Source: Malikia sp. (GTDB lineage Bacteria > Pseudomonadota > Gammaproteobacteria > Burkholderiales > Burkholderiaceae_C). From it: 64,000 nucleotides of DNA. Positions 1 to 9,882 of the stretch are shown piece after piece. The stretch lies in assembly GCF_028687635.1 (NCBI RefSeq), contig NZ_JAQTZS010000002.1, positions 148,682 to 212,681 of the forward strand, read 5' to 3'. The position numbers and the translations under genes are program-made. The notes under the pieces are model-generated. The model was given only the letters and a program-made list of their open reading frames with translations, did not search any database and had not been told where the DNA came from. How positions within the stretch are numbered: the first letter of the stretch is position 1; each line of letters starts with the position of its first letter.

Positions 1-3000
1 GGCGAGGCTGAAGCTCTTGACCGTCACCGGCCCGTCCACGCTGTTGGTGCCCGTGAGCAGGTGGCCGGTGTGGTTGCTGCTGTCCTCCAGCACGTTCACG
101 GTCTCGTTGGCGTCGCTGAAGTCGTCGCTGACCGCCGTGATGCTGTGGCCGAGCAACACGCTGGCCAAACTGTATGCGCTCGTGCCGCCACCCGTGGCAT
201 CCACAGTAGCGCCCGTGGTCACCATGGCGGAGGAATCGATCAGCTTCACCGTGAGGCTCGGTGCCGCGCCGTTGAAGTCAGCCGCCGGCACGAAGCGCAG
301 CTGGTCGGCGGCCTTCAAGGTCAAGGCAGTAGCAGCGCCGCTGATGCTGGACAAGGTGCTCCAGTTAGTGCCGTCGGAGGAGTACTGCCATGAGCCCTTG
401 GTGGCGTCGGCGCTGTAGCCGGAGATGGCAATACCCGCCAGCGTGTTGGCCGAGGAGCCGCCGCTGACCTGATCGGCGCTGTCGCTGAAGTTGTTGGCGA
501 ACAGCGAACCGACGGTGGCCGTGCTGACGCTGCCTGCCGCGGTGTCTTCCAGGTCGGCCACCAGGGTGGTCGATCCGCTGGCCGTCGGCGCATCGTTGAC
601 CGCCGTGACGTTGAACGTGATGGTGTTGGGGCTCGGGTCCAGATCGATGCCACCGTTGGTCGTGCCACCGCTGTCCTGCACCTGGAAGGTGAAGCTGGCG
701 TAGCCCGTGCCATTGGCGTTGGCCGCCGGGGCGTAGACCAGCTGGCCCAGGTTGGCCAGCGCGATCGACTGGTTGCGTGTCACGGCCACGCCGTCGAGCT
801 GGAGCGTGCCCGCGCCGGGCAGCGTGCTGATGAGGACGGCCCGCAGGCCGTGGGCCGGGCTGTCGCTGGCGTCACTGAAGCCGAAGTCGCTGGCGGCGAA
901 GGTCTTGCTGCCGTCCTCGAGCACGGTGAGCGTCGCGCTCGCGCCGGCCGGCGCGTCGTTGACCGGCGTGACCATGATGGTGGTGGCGCCGACGTTGGAA
1001 TCCACCGCGCCGTCGTTGACCTTGACGGTGATCCTGCGCGCTGTCGTGTCGGGCGCGTCGCTGGTATTGCTGAACCGGACCGCCCGCAGGGCCGTCAGGT
1101 AGTCGGCCTGGGTGGCGCTGCCCGTGAGCGTGATCGTGATCTGGCCCGCCACGCTGGTGTCGACCACGCCGGTGATGCCGCTGGGCAGCGTGCCCACGCT
1201 GAGCAGGTCACCGCTCTTGGCGTTGGTCAGCACGATCGTGGCCGAGGCCAGGTTGGCGTTGTCCACATCGGTGGTGCCGACATCCGTATCGACAATCGCG
1301 ACGCCTGTGCCGTTTTCCGTGTAGCGGGTCTGGTAGTCCGCGCCCGTGGCCGTCGAGCTGTCGTTGGCATCAAGATCCAGCACCGGCGCGTCACTGACCG
1401 CCGTGACGGTGGTCCCCAGCAACACGGTCGCCGCAGAAATCGAGGTCGTGCCGCCGTTGCTGCTGGCATCCAGCGTGGCCGCGTTGCTGACGGCCTGTGG
1501 TGTTTCAATCAAACGCACGGTCAAGCCGGGCGCGGCGCCGTTGTAATCGGCGGTTGGCACGAAGCGCAATTTGGCACTGGTCTGCAAGGTCAGCGCGCTG
1601 CTGTCGCCACTGATGGCGTTCAACGTGGTCCAGCTGCTGCCGCCGTCGGTGCTGTATTGCCAATTGCCCTTGGTGGTATCGACGGCATGGCCCGTGATGG
1701 CGACGCCGGTCAGCGTGTTGGCGCTGCTGCCGCCCGAAACCTGGTCGGTGGTGTCGCTGAAGCGGGAGGCAAACAGATTGGACACGGTGTCGCCCGGCGG
1801 GTTGATCGTGTCTTCGCTGATCGACGCGAGCGTGGCCGTGCCGTTGGCCACGGGTGCGTCATTGACCGGGGTGACGGTGACGCTGATGGTGTCGGTTGCC
1901 GTGCTGAAGCTTGCCGGGTTAACGGTGAAACTCTGGCTGCCGTTGGCCGTCGTCAGGGTCAGTGTCCAACTTCCGATCGTTCCAGCATCCATACCCATAT
2001 CGTCGTTGACATACAGGCTCCAGATGCCGTTGGGATCCGTGCCGTTGAAAACCGAAAGCAGACTGCCAAACGATGTGCCTGAAATCCCGGTGAAGCTATC
2101 AGGTGCATCAAAATTTGTTGGCTTGAAGCTGCCACTGACCAGTGGCCCGCTGTCAGCAAGCAAGGTGGCCGCAGCGTCGTCAAATGTCAGATTGATGGAT
2201 TTGACACCCGCACCGCCGCCCGTGTCCGACATCAGCAGCACTTGCTGCCCTTGCGGACCGACCAGCAGAATGTCTAGATCGTCGGGAAAGGTATGGGTCA
2301 GTCCTCCCAGGGTCAGGTTGACGTCCGTGAGATTGCCGGTCATCCCACTGACAGTCTGCATGGAAGGAAATGGCAGAACTGCGCCGCTATTCGGAATCAC
2401 AAAAGTGGAAGAACTTGTGCTGTCCACCTTGCTGCCCGCAGTCCAGCTGGTCTGATCCCAGGCCTTGAAGGTCAGACCACTGCTGACCGTGCCGTTGAAG
2501 TTGGCGTTGGGCTTGAAATACAGCCGCGTGTTGCTGTTGTCCGCCAACAGCAGGGCGCTGGTGCTGCTGACCGTCCCCACCGTTTGCCAGTTGGCCCCGC
2601 CATCCAGTGTGTAATACCAGCTTCCCTGGCTGGCATCGGCGCCCGTGACCGCGATGCCCTTGAGGGCACCGATATCGCTGTCACTGATGCCGCCGGTGAA
2701 GCTGCCGATCAGCGAGCCGACTGCTCCGACGGGTGTGCCCGCATCCTCGGCCACGGTCAGGCTCAGCGCGGTGTCGGCCAGGGTCGGTGCCGCGTTGAGC
2801 TGGACATTGAGCGTCACCGTGGCGGTGTTGGACTCGGCGCTTCCGTCCGTCACCGTGTAGCTGAAGCTGTCGCCGGCGCTGTCGCCATTGGTCGGCCGGT
2901 ATTCGGTCGTGCCATCGGCCTTGATGAACAGGCTGCCGTGGGTCAGCGCCACCTGCATCCAGCCATTGGCGGCCAGATGGCTGGCATCGGTGCCGTTGGC

Positions 3001-6000
3001 CGAGAAGGCGACGTTGTTGACCTTGGCGACGGTGAACGTGTCACCCTCGGCATCGCTGTCGAGCGTGCCCGTGGCTCCGCCGTTGCTGATGATGTTCTTG
3101 CCCGTCAGCAGGGTGTTGAACGCGGTGGTGTAGCTGTTGTTCGCGGCCACGGGCGCGTCATTGGCGCCGTTGATGGTGAGGGTCAGCGTGGTCGTGCTGG
3201 AGTCGCCATCGGCATCGGTGACGGCATAGCTGAAAGTCTCGGTCAGCGGCGGGCTGGAGTTGTTCAGCGCATTGACCGTGGCATTGTCATCGTTCAGGTC
3301 ATAGCTGTAGGAGCCGTCGGCGCCGATCACCAATTGGCCATAGGTACCGCTTACCGTGATGCCGGCCGCTGTACTGGACGATCCCGCTGTCACCGCCGTG
3401 GTGGGCGTGGCGTTGCCCGCGATCACTTTCGTGACCGTCACGGGCGTATCGGCTCCCTGGGTGTCAGCCACGTCGCCGGTGCTGCCATTCGCCAGCACAT
3501 TGCCGCTCAGGTTGGCTGTCGGGCTGGCGGTGGTGCCTTCGGTCACGCTTCGTGCGTCGGCATTCGCTATCGGGGACGTATCGCTGATCAGGATGTCAAT
3601 GCTTTCGGCGGTGACTGTCGTGTTCGCATCATCGGTGATGGTGACCGCGATGCTGTCAACGATGCTTTGATCCCCCAGGGTATGACTCTTGGCTAAGCCG
3701 GTTTGCTGGTACCTGTAGCTCACGACCCCGGTGCCCGAGGCATAGCCGTTGAGGACCAGCGTTCCCTTGCCCGTGCCGATGCTGACATGCGTGGCGGCTT
3801 GTGCGCCAACGATGGCTTGCAGACTGGCTTTGCTGACCACCGACGCGCCGACGCTGATTTCCTTGAGCCCCGCCGGCGCCGTGAGCGTGAATGTTCCAGT
3901 GACCGGATTGCCGGCGTTTTCCGCGATGCTGTTGTCGCCCAGGGCCGACCCATTGCTGTCCGTCACGGTCGCCGAGGGATCGGCCAAGCCGTTGATGGTG
4001 ATGGTTGCCGTCGCGGTGCTGGTGCCGCCATTGCCGTCGCTGATGGTATAGCTGAAACTGTCGGTCGTGTTGGCCCCCGCGGCCAGGAAGTTGAAAGCGC
4101 CATTCGGGTTATAGGTGTACGAGCCATCGGCGGCAACCAGGACTGTCGCGCCAGAAGGCAGCGTCAAGGTCGTTCCCACCGCGCCAGCGTTGCCATTGAT
4201 CGCGATGACGGTCAGCGCATTGCTGTTCGGGTCGGAGTCCAGCCCCGATCCTTCATTGCTCGTGATCAGGTTGGTCCCGGTGGCACTGGCATTCTCGTTG
4301 ACGGTCCTGACGTTGGGCGTCGCGGTCGGCGCGCTGTTGGTCGGATTGGGCACGCTGATGACATCGGCGCTGACATCGGTGGCGTCGTCGTTGTCGGTAT
4401 AGCTCGCCGACAACACCACGCCTTGAATCAGGCTGGCATGAGCGGACAGCGCGGTCTCGAAAATGCCGGTGTTGATTCCGGTTTCGGTCAGGGTGACGGT
4501 CGCGCCATTGAGCGAGGCCGTGACGGTCTCGACCGCCGCCGCATTCGTGTTCTCATCCAGGTCGGCCACGCGCAGGAAGGCGGCGGCGCCCACGGCATAG
4601 GTCGCGCCGGCATCGGTGCCGCCCAGGCCCGTGATGAAGGTCGTCACCGAAGGCGTGCCCAGGTCGCGCGCCGTGACGACGAAGTTGCCGGTCGCGGTAT
4701 CGACGATGTCCTCGTAGCCTTCCTTGGCCGTCACGGTCAGCGTGTAATTGCCCGTGTTGTTGATCGTTTGCCAGACGTATTCAAAGGTCTTGTAGAGCGT
4801 GCCATCGTTGTCGGCATTGACCACGGTGGTGCCGACCGGCGTCGGGGTGCCGATATCACCATTGATGCCCGGTCCATCGATCGCGAGTTTCAGGGCGGTG
4901 ATGTCGTAATCCCCAAACGGATCCTTGACCTTGACCCGCAGGTAAACAATGCCACCGGCATCGATGCTATTGGCCGTGATCAGCGCGCCGCCACCATTGC
5001 CCATCGATTGGTCGTAGAAACCGATCTCCTGCACGCCATTGCCGCTGTTGCCATCGACATCGACGATGTCGATCACGGTGCTGGTTGGCAACTCGATGCG
5101 CGATGGCTTGCTCGCGCTGTCGTAATCGATCTTGAAGCTCGAACCGGCCTGCGTGTTGCTTACCACCAGTTTCACCGAGGCGTCTTGCGGAATCGTCACG
5201 CCACTCGCGAGTGTTCCGCTCCAGGTCAGCGTGCCAGCGCTGGAGTCGTAGGTCGCGCCCGTCAGCGTGACGATGCTGCCCGAACTCCCGCCCTCATAGT
5301 TCAGCGTCGCCGTGATGCCGGCATAGCTCGTGCCATTGCCCAGGCCACTGACGCTGCTGACATGGGTGACGACATTGACGACGCCGCCGGCGGGCATTGA
5401 AAATGCCTCGGCCATCGGAATGTTCTGACCGAAGGTGACCGGAATCACCGCGTTGGCGGTCTTGTACTTGACCAGCAGGTTGTCGATCTGGAAATTCGCC
5501 TGGCTGCCCGCGCTGGTGATTTTGTTGCCGTCGAACTTGATGATGATGTTCGACAGCGAAGAGGATCCGGTCAGGTAATCTTTTATATTGTTGCTGTAGC
5601 TTGAGGTCTCGCTGCCTGAGTCGCCAGTGAAGGTCTGCAAGGTCGTCCAGGTCGAACCGCCATCGACCGAAATCTTGAGCTGGACGTTTTCCTCGGTACC
5701 GTTCAACTGATTGGTCCAGTAGCTGAAGCTCAGGTTCACCGCCTGGCTGGTATCGACGCCTGACAGGTCGATCGAGCGTTGGACATCGGCATCGCCGGAA
5801 TTGCCCGTGAAGACCAGGGCGGTGCTTCCGGTATTGATCAGGCTGCTGTCACTGTTCGTGGTTCTGATGACGCCAGTTGAACGACTGCCATCGTCGCCGG
5901 TTTCGGTCCAGCGCGTCGTCCAGGACTTGTTCGTGTAGCCCGACGTGCCGGTCGTGGTGGTTCCGGTCGAGGCGTAACTCTTGGTCGAGAACTTGTCGTA

Positions 6001-9000
6001 GTAATAATAGCTCCCCGACTGGCTGGTCGGCACCAGCGCAGCGCTGGTGATCGCCGTAGCACCCGTGGGCAGGATTCGGTCCAGATCGGTCGCGAGACCA
6101 TCATCGTCGGTGCCCGATTGGCCATCGGCGCCCAGCGTGTTGTCGGACAGGTACAGCACCTTGATCTTGGCGACGGCCGCCGTGTCGGTGTTGGCCAGGG
6201 TGCCGGGTGTCGTCGGATTGTCGCTGCTGCTGCCCGTGATCGGATCGGTGTATTCGACCTTGAGGCTGTCGCCGCTAACGGTCTTGAGCGTGCCGCTGTT
6301 GTTGCTGGCCTGGGCACTGGCACTGCTGGAGGCCAGCGTGCCACGGAATATTCCGCTGTTGACTCCGGTCTCGGTCAGCGTGACGGTCTCGATCTCGCTC
6401 GTGGTGATGTTGCTGACCTTCACGGTCAGCGTATCCATCGCCCCCGAGGAGAGATTCTGGTCACCATCGGTGACCTGCAGATAGAGCGTTCCTCCTTCAG
6501 TGAGGTTGCCGCTGGTTTTCGTATAGGCGCCGTCGAAGTAGAACTGCGCCAGCCCGTCGGTGGGCGTGATGTTGGAAATGGCGGCGGCGCTTTGGACGTT
6601 GGCGTTGCCGGTGGCGAAGCTGCCTGAAATGCCGGGCGCGGTCGGATTGTCGAAAACGCTTCCGGTGGTCGGGTCGGTGTATTCGACCTGGAACGTGTTG
6701 CCGATGCTGAGTTTCAGCGTCCCATCGTTGTCCGTGGTGGCGGCGCTGCTCGATGTCAGCAGCGTGCCGCGAAAGATTCCGGTATCGACCCCGGTCTCGG
6801 TCAAGGTGCGGACTTCGACCTCGTGGGTCTGGTTGTTCGTCACCGTCACGGTGAGCGTTTCGGCGACGGTGCTGCTCTTGTTCTGGTCGGAATCGCCGAC
6901 CTGCAATCCGATCGTGTTGCCCGGGGTATAGCTCGATTGCCGCGAGGTGAAACTCGAATCGTAAAGCGACAATTCACCGTCGGTGATCGAGGTCGTGATG
7001 CTCGTCAGGTTGATCGATTGCTTGGTGGTCCCCGCTTGGTCATCGAGTTGTGCCGAGTTGTCGATCTGGTAGTTGTTGCCCGCCAGTTCGCCGATCTTGG
7101 TGGTTTCGCTGCTGTTGGGCAGTTGCAGCTTGTAGGTGACGACGATCTTCTGACCGCGACCCACGCCCTGGATGCCATCGAGATTCAGGTTGACATCGGC
7201 CAGGGTGTAACCGCCGGTTCCGGGGAGATTGAGCGGGAACAGATCGCTGTTTCCGTCCAGGTCGGTGATCTGGCGAATGACCGTCGTGCCATCGGTGTCA
7301 TAGACGGTCAGCGTCGCGCTGTTGGCCACATAGTTGACCGCGGTCGCCGGTGTCCAGGAGTCGGTGATCTTGGGTGCGAACATCTCGATGACCGAGCGGT
7401 TCACGATGGTCAGCGTGTATTCGACCTGCTCGCCGAGTTCGACATTCGTGTTCGCGTCGCTCGGATTGGCTTCCTTCGAGGTCTTGGTGAACACATAGTC
7501 GGGGAAGGGCAGCACGGTCGTGCCCATGTCCAGGTACGGATTGCCGGCACCGGCGATCGAGGGATCCTCGCCCCAGGCCCCCGTGATCAGCGTGCCGTCC
7601 TTGGTATAGACGGTCATCCCGCTCTGGTCATTGTCCGAGTTGTCGAAGAAGCGGTAGGATTGTAGCGCGCTGACCGCGTAGGAATAGGTCGTGGTGCTGC
7701 CCACGCGCGTGCCCGCGATCAAATTACCCACCGCATCCTTGATCTGGAATTTGCTGACATCGGCGATGTTATCGACATAGAGCGTGGTATTGCCCATCGC
7801 GGTCACCCAGACCGGACTGCCGTTGGCCGCGCCGGTCATCGGACTGTTGTTGTTGCCAGGACCCCAGGCGACGATGAACTTGTCGGTCAGGTAGCTCTCG
7901 GGGACGAGCGAGTAACTCCAGTCGTGCGTCGCGTTGCTGGTGGCATCGGCATCGATCACGCTGACCGCGAAGAACTTGGCGCCGGTGGTCGTGTAGAAAT
8001 GCGCTGCCGACGCCGGCATCAGGACATGGCCCGTGCTGTTGGCATTGACCGTGACCGACAGCCCGGTTTGGGTCGCGGTATCGTACTTGACGGTGATCGC
8101 GCTGCTGCCCGGGTTGTAGAGGATCACATAGGCCGGGTCGGCCGCCAGCGTGGTGCTGACCGGCGCATAGTAGCTGCCGGACCATTGCTCGTCCGGCGTC
8201 AGCGCGAACCAGCGGTTTTCGTAAGCCGAGCCGACGTCGCCCGCGATCAGATAGACGCCGATGCCCTTGTCGGCGGTGATTTTCGCCCCGGCGTTGAGTC
8301 CGCCATTGACCAGATAGGTCTGACCTTCGTTGAGCGTGACCGAGGTGATGTCGGTCGTCGTGGCGGCATTGCCGTCCCTGTCGATCGTGACGGTCGTCCC
8401 GTTCTGGGTCGCGATGATATGCGCCGAGGTGTATTCGAACAGCTTGTTGGTGCCGGTCGCGACGGTTTCCACGTTCTGGCCGATCGGCAAGGTGTAGCTC
8501 TTTCCGGCATTGGCCGAATCGATCACCGCGACCGCGCCCGCGAGCACCGTGCCCGGCGTGGCGGACCAGCCCGCCTTGGTGACCGATATCGCCTTGGTCG
8601 ATCCGATCTTGTCGCGGCCGTCGTAATCGACGCTGTTGGGCGAGGCCGGATTGACCGCGTTGCTCAGCAGGATGGTCTGGCCGGCGTTGAACAGGTCATT
8701 CGTCATTCCCGGCGCGGTGCCGTTGGCGGTATTGCCGTCGCCCCAGATCTGCGTGGTGGACTGGATCGGGTTGTTGATGTCGGCCTCATAGCCGTCTTCC
8801 CAATGGTCATAGACCACGATTGTCCCGTTGCCGGTCGCGCTGAGCGCGATCACGGTCTGGATGTTGCCCGTCACGCTGCTCGATATCGCCTTCAGCGCGG
8901 TCTGGACATCGGATTCGGGCAGCGGCACATAGGTGGTCTGCGCGATGCCGTAGGGAGCCGCGGTTTCGACCTCGATCTGGCGGCCATCAAGCGTCAGCGT

Positions 9001-9801
9001 GAGTTGATCGTTTTCACCAATCACGCTGGCGAGATTCGCGTCGCCATTCAGGATCAGCGCGGCGAAGGCATGGCCCTCGTCGCCGAGACTGTCGGTGGTG
9101 CCGTTGAGCGCGAAGTCGATCGCGTGGCCGATCTCTTCGAGCAGGACCGCCTGCAGGGCTTCGGTCGAGGCGCTGGTCGCATGGTCCGCGTTGAGGTAGA
9201 TCGTTGGCTGGCCATCGCCAGCCATCGCGGTGAAGGCCCCCAGCATGCCCTGCAGTTCAGCCGCCGTTCTGAGCTCGACCCGGATCGACTCGCTGCCCGA
9301 CTGGACCGCGGCGATCAGCTGGTCAAAAGCCTGCAGCCATCGCGCCGAGGGCTCGCCGGTTTGTCCACCGGAGAACAGCTCGAACGCCTGATTTCTGGCC
9401 TCCCGCGTCTGGAAAAACTCGACGACCAGGCGCTCGGCCTGGGTCTGCGCGTTCGCAAGCGCCGCGGGCTGGGCGCGCTCAGGTGTTGCAAGGCGCAGCA
9501 TGCCAGTGGCATCGGCATGCTCCGGCATCGTGATGGCGTCCGCGACCGCCGCCCCATCGAACATGAAGCGCTGCTCCAGCGCCATCGACCTGAAACCGCC
9601 GAACCTCAATCCGGTCGCTGGCGCTGGCGGCCCCTGTTCCCCGGTGGCGCCCGTCACTATCGAGCCGGCTTCAAGGCGGGCCTCGCTGCCTTCGGCGCCG
9701 CGGCTGCTCTTGCTGCCCTTGCCCTTGCCGCGCACGATTTCGGCGGTGGCGACATAGGTGCGGGTGATCTCGTTCCAGACGCTGCGGTAGATATGGTTCA
9801 C
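1..9801 (-). CDS. Giant repetitive surface adhesin (ESPR leader, LEPR-like motif, P-domain); 3' end outside window
   Basis: One reading frame stays open from a GTG at 9801 leftward through base 1, giving 3267 codons without a stop in the parts I translated; the C-terminus is missing. Residues 1-22 (MNHIYRSVWNEITRTYVATA...) match the extended signal peptide region (ESPR) of type V secreted proteins and fix the start. A LEPR-like motif, ALEQRFMFDGAA, lies at about 74-85. LLEEIGHAID is at 220-229, with GDEG-x-AFAAL following. About 280-770 resembles an IgGFc-binding-protein-N-like region. About 770-935 is DUF11-like. Two copies of a module ending in LTETGV-(D/N)-(T/S)-GIFRGTL lie at about 940-1060 and 1083-1207. 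Cadherin/VCBS-like repeats with NDAPVA linkers follow, then a subtilisin-convertase P-domain at about 2470-2622 and several WQYS(T/S)DG modules. Inferred role: exported adhesin or biofilm protein. It lies 81 nt downstream of the adaptor gene in the same orientation. The missing end could carry a C-terminal export signal, so the secretion route is not proven. Confidence 0.85.
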   Translation of the reverse strand, partial: MNHIYRSVWNEITRTYVATAEIVRGKGKGSKSSRGAEGSEARLEAGSIVTGATGEQGPPAPATGLRFGGFRSMALEQRFMFDGAAVADAITMPEHADATGMLRLATPERAQPAALANAQTQAERLVVEFFQTREARNQAFELFSGGQTGEPSARWLQAFDQLIAAVQSGSESIRVELRTAAELQGMLGAFTAMAGDGQPTIYLNADHATSASTEALQAVLLEEIGHAIDFALNGTTDSLGDEGHAFAALILNGDANLASVIGENDQLTLTLDGRQIEVETAAPYGIAQTTYVPLPESDVQTALKAISSSVTGNIQTVIALSATGNGTIVVYDHWEDGYEADINNPIQSTTQIWGDGNTANGTAPGMTNDLFNAGQTILLSNAVNPASPNSVDYDGRDKIGSTKAISVTKAGWSATPGTVLAGAVAVIDSANAGKSYTLPIGQNVETVATGTNKLFEYTSAHIIATQNGTTVTIDRDGNAATTTDITSVTLNEGQTYLVNGGLNAGAKITADKGIGVYLIAGDVGSAYENRWFALTPDEQWSGSYYAPVSTTLAADPAYVILYNPGSSAITVKYDTATQTGLSVTVNANSTGHVLMPASAAHFYTTTGAKFFAVSVIDADATSNATHDWSYSLVPESYLTDKFIVAWGPGNNNSPMTGAANGSPVWVTAMGNTTLYVDNIADVSKFQIKDAVGNLIAGTRVGSTTTYSYAVSALQSYRFFDNSDNDQSGMTVYTKDGTLITGAWGEDPSIAGAGNPYLDMGTTVLPFPDYVFTKTSKEANPSDANTNVELGEQVEYTLTIVNRSVIEMFAPKITDSWTPATAVNYVANSATLTVYDTDGTTVIRQITDLDGNSDLFPLNLPGTGGYTLADVNLNLDGIQGVGRGQKIVVTYKLQLPNSSETTKIGELAGNNYQIDNSAQLDDQAGTTKQSINLTSITTSITDGELSLYDSSFTSRQSSYTPGNTIGLQVGDSDQNKSSTVAETLTVTVTNNQTHEVEVRTLTETGVDTGIFRGTLLTSSSAATTDNDGTLKLSIGNTFQVEYTDPTTGSVFDNPTAPGISGSFATGNANVQSAAAISNITPTDGLAQFYFDGAYTKTSGNLTEGGTLYLQVTDGDQNLSSGAMDTLTVKVSNITTSEIETVTLTETGVNSGIFRGTLASSSASAQASNNSGTLKTVSGDSLKVEYTDPITGSSSDNPTTPGTLANTDTAAVAKIKVLYLSDNTLGADGQSGTDDDGLATDLDRILPTGATAITSAALVPTSQSGSYYYYDKFSTKSYASTGTTTTGTSGYTNKSWTTRWTETGDDGSRSTGVIRTTNSDSSLINTGSTALVFTGNSGDADVQRSIDLSGVDTSQAVNLSFSYWTNQLNGTEENVQLKISVDGGSTWTTLQTFTGDSGSETSSYSNNIKDYLTGSSSLSNIIIKFDGNKITSAGSQANFQIDNLLVKYKTANAVIPVTFGQNIPMAEAFSMPAGGVVNVVTHVSSVSGLGNGTSYAGITATLNYEGGSSGSIVTLTGATYDSSAGTLTWSGTLASGVTIPQDASVKLVVSNTQAGSSFKIDYDSASKPSRIELPTSTVIDIVDVDGNSGNGVQEIGFYDQSMGNGGGALITANSIDAGGIVYLRVKVKDPFGDYDITALKLAIDGPGINGDIGTPTPVGTTVVNADNDGTLYKTFEYVWQTINNTGNYTLTVTAKEGYEDIVDTATGNFVVTARDLGTPSVTTFITGLGGTDAGATYAVGAAAFLRVADLDENTNAAAVETVTASLNGATVTLTETGINTGIFETALSAHASLIQGVVLSASYTDNDDATDVSADVISVPNPTNSAPTATPNVRTVNENASATGTNLITSNEGSGLDSDPNSNALTVIAINGNAGAVGTTLTLPSGATVLVAADGSYTYNPNGAFNFLAAGANTTDSFSYTISDGNGGTSTATATITINGLADPSATVTDSNGSALGDNSIAENAGNPVTGTFTLTAPAGLKEISVGASVVSKASLQAIVGAQAATHVSIGTGKGTLVLNGYASGTGVVSYRYQQTGLAKSHTLGDQSIVDSIAVTITDDANTTVTAESIDILISDTSPIANADARSVTEGTTASPTANLSGNVLANGSTGDVADTQGADTPVTVTKVIAGNATPTTAVTAGSSSTAAGITVSGTYGQLVIGADGSYSYDLNDDNATVNALNNSSPPLTETFSYAVTDADGDSSTTTLTLTINGANDAPVAANNSYTTAFNTLLTGKNIISNGGATGTLDSDAEGDTFTVAKVNNVAFSANGTDASHLAANGWMQVALTHGSLFIKADGTTEYRPTNGDSAGDSFSYTVTDGSAESNTATVTLNVQLNAAPTLADTALSLTVAEDAGTPVGAVGSLIGSFTGGISDSDIGALKGIAVTGADASQGSWYYTLDGGANWQTVGTVSSTSALLLADNSNTRLYFKPNANFNGTVSSGLTFKAWDQTSWTAGSKVDSTSSSTFVIPNSGAVLPFPSMQTVSGMTGNLTDVNLTLGGLTHTFPDDLDILLVGPQGQQVLLMSDTGGGAGVKSINLTFDDAAATLLADSGPLVSGSFKPTNFDAPDSFTGISGTSFGSLLSVFNGTDPNGIWSLYVNDDMGMDAGTIGSWTLTLTTANGSQSFTVNPASFSTATDTISVTVTPVNDAPVANGTATLASISEDTINPPGDTVSNLFASRFSDTTDQVSGGSSANTLTGVAITGHAVDTTKGNWQYSTDGGSSWTTLNAISGDSSALTLQTSAKLRFVPTADYNGAAPGLTVRLIETPQAVSNAATLDASSNGGTTSISAATVLLGTTVTAVSDAPVLDLDANDSSTATGADYQTRYTENGTGVAIVDTDVGTTDVDNANLASATIVLTNAKSGDLLSVGTLPSGITGVVDTSVAGQITITLTGSATQADYLTALRAVRFSNTSDAPDTTARRITVKVNDGAVDSNVGATTIMVTPVNDAPAGASATLTVLEDGSKTFAASDFGFSDASDSPAHGLRAVLISTLPGAGTLQLDGVAVTRNQSIALANLGQLVYAPAANANGTGYASFTFQVQDSGGTTNGGIDLDPSPNTITFNVTAVNDAPTASGSTTLVADLEDTAAGSVSTATVGSLFANNFSDSADQVSGGSSANTLAGIAISGYSADATKGSWQYSSDGTNWSTLSSISGAATALTLKAADQLRFVPAADFNGAAPSLTVKLIDSSAMVTTGATVDATGGGTSAYSLASVLLGHSITAVSDDFSDANETVNVLEDSSNHTGHLLTGTNSVDGPVTVKSFSLA

Positions 9802-9882
9802 GGGGGTACTCTCGGGAAGGCCGACGAGGTCGCTCGGGTGGCGGCTCTGGCAGAGGAAGTGGAAGGCGGTGGCGAGTCGGAA

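Noticed and set aside
850-5400. Long + strand ORFs (410-565 codons) at 850-2082, 2293-3696 and 3703-5400
   Set aside because: Antisense shadows of the giant minus-strand gene. They are rich in Arg, Gly and Asp with no domain logic, while the minus frame gives coherent repeats throughout.
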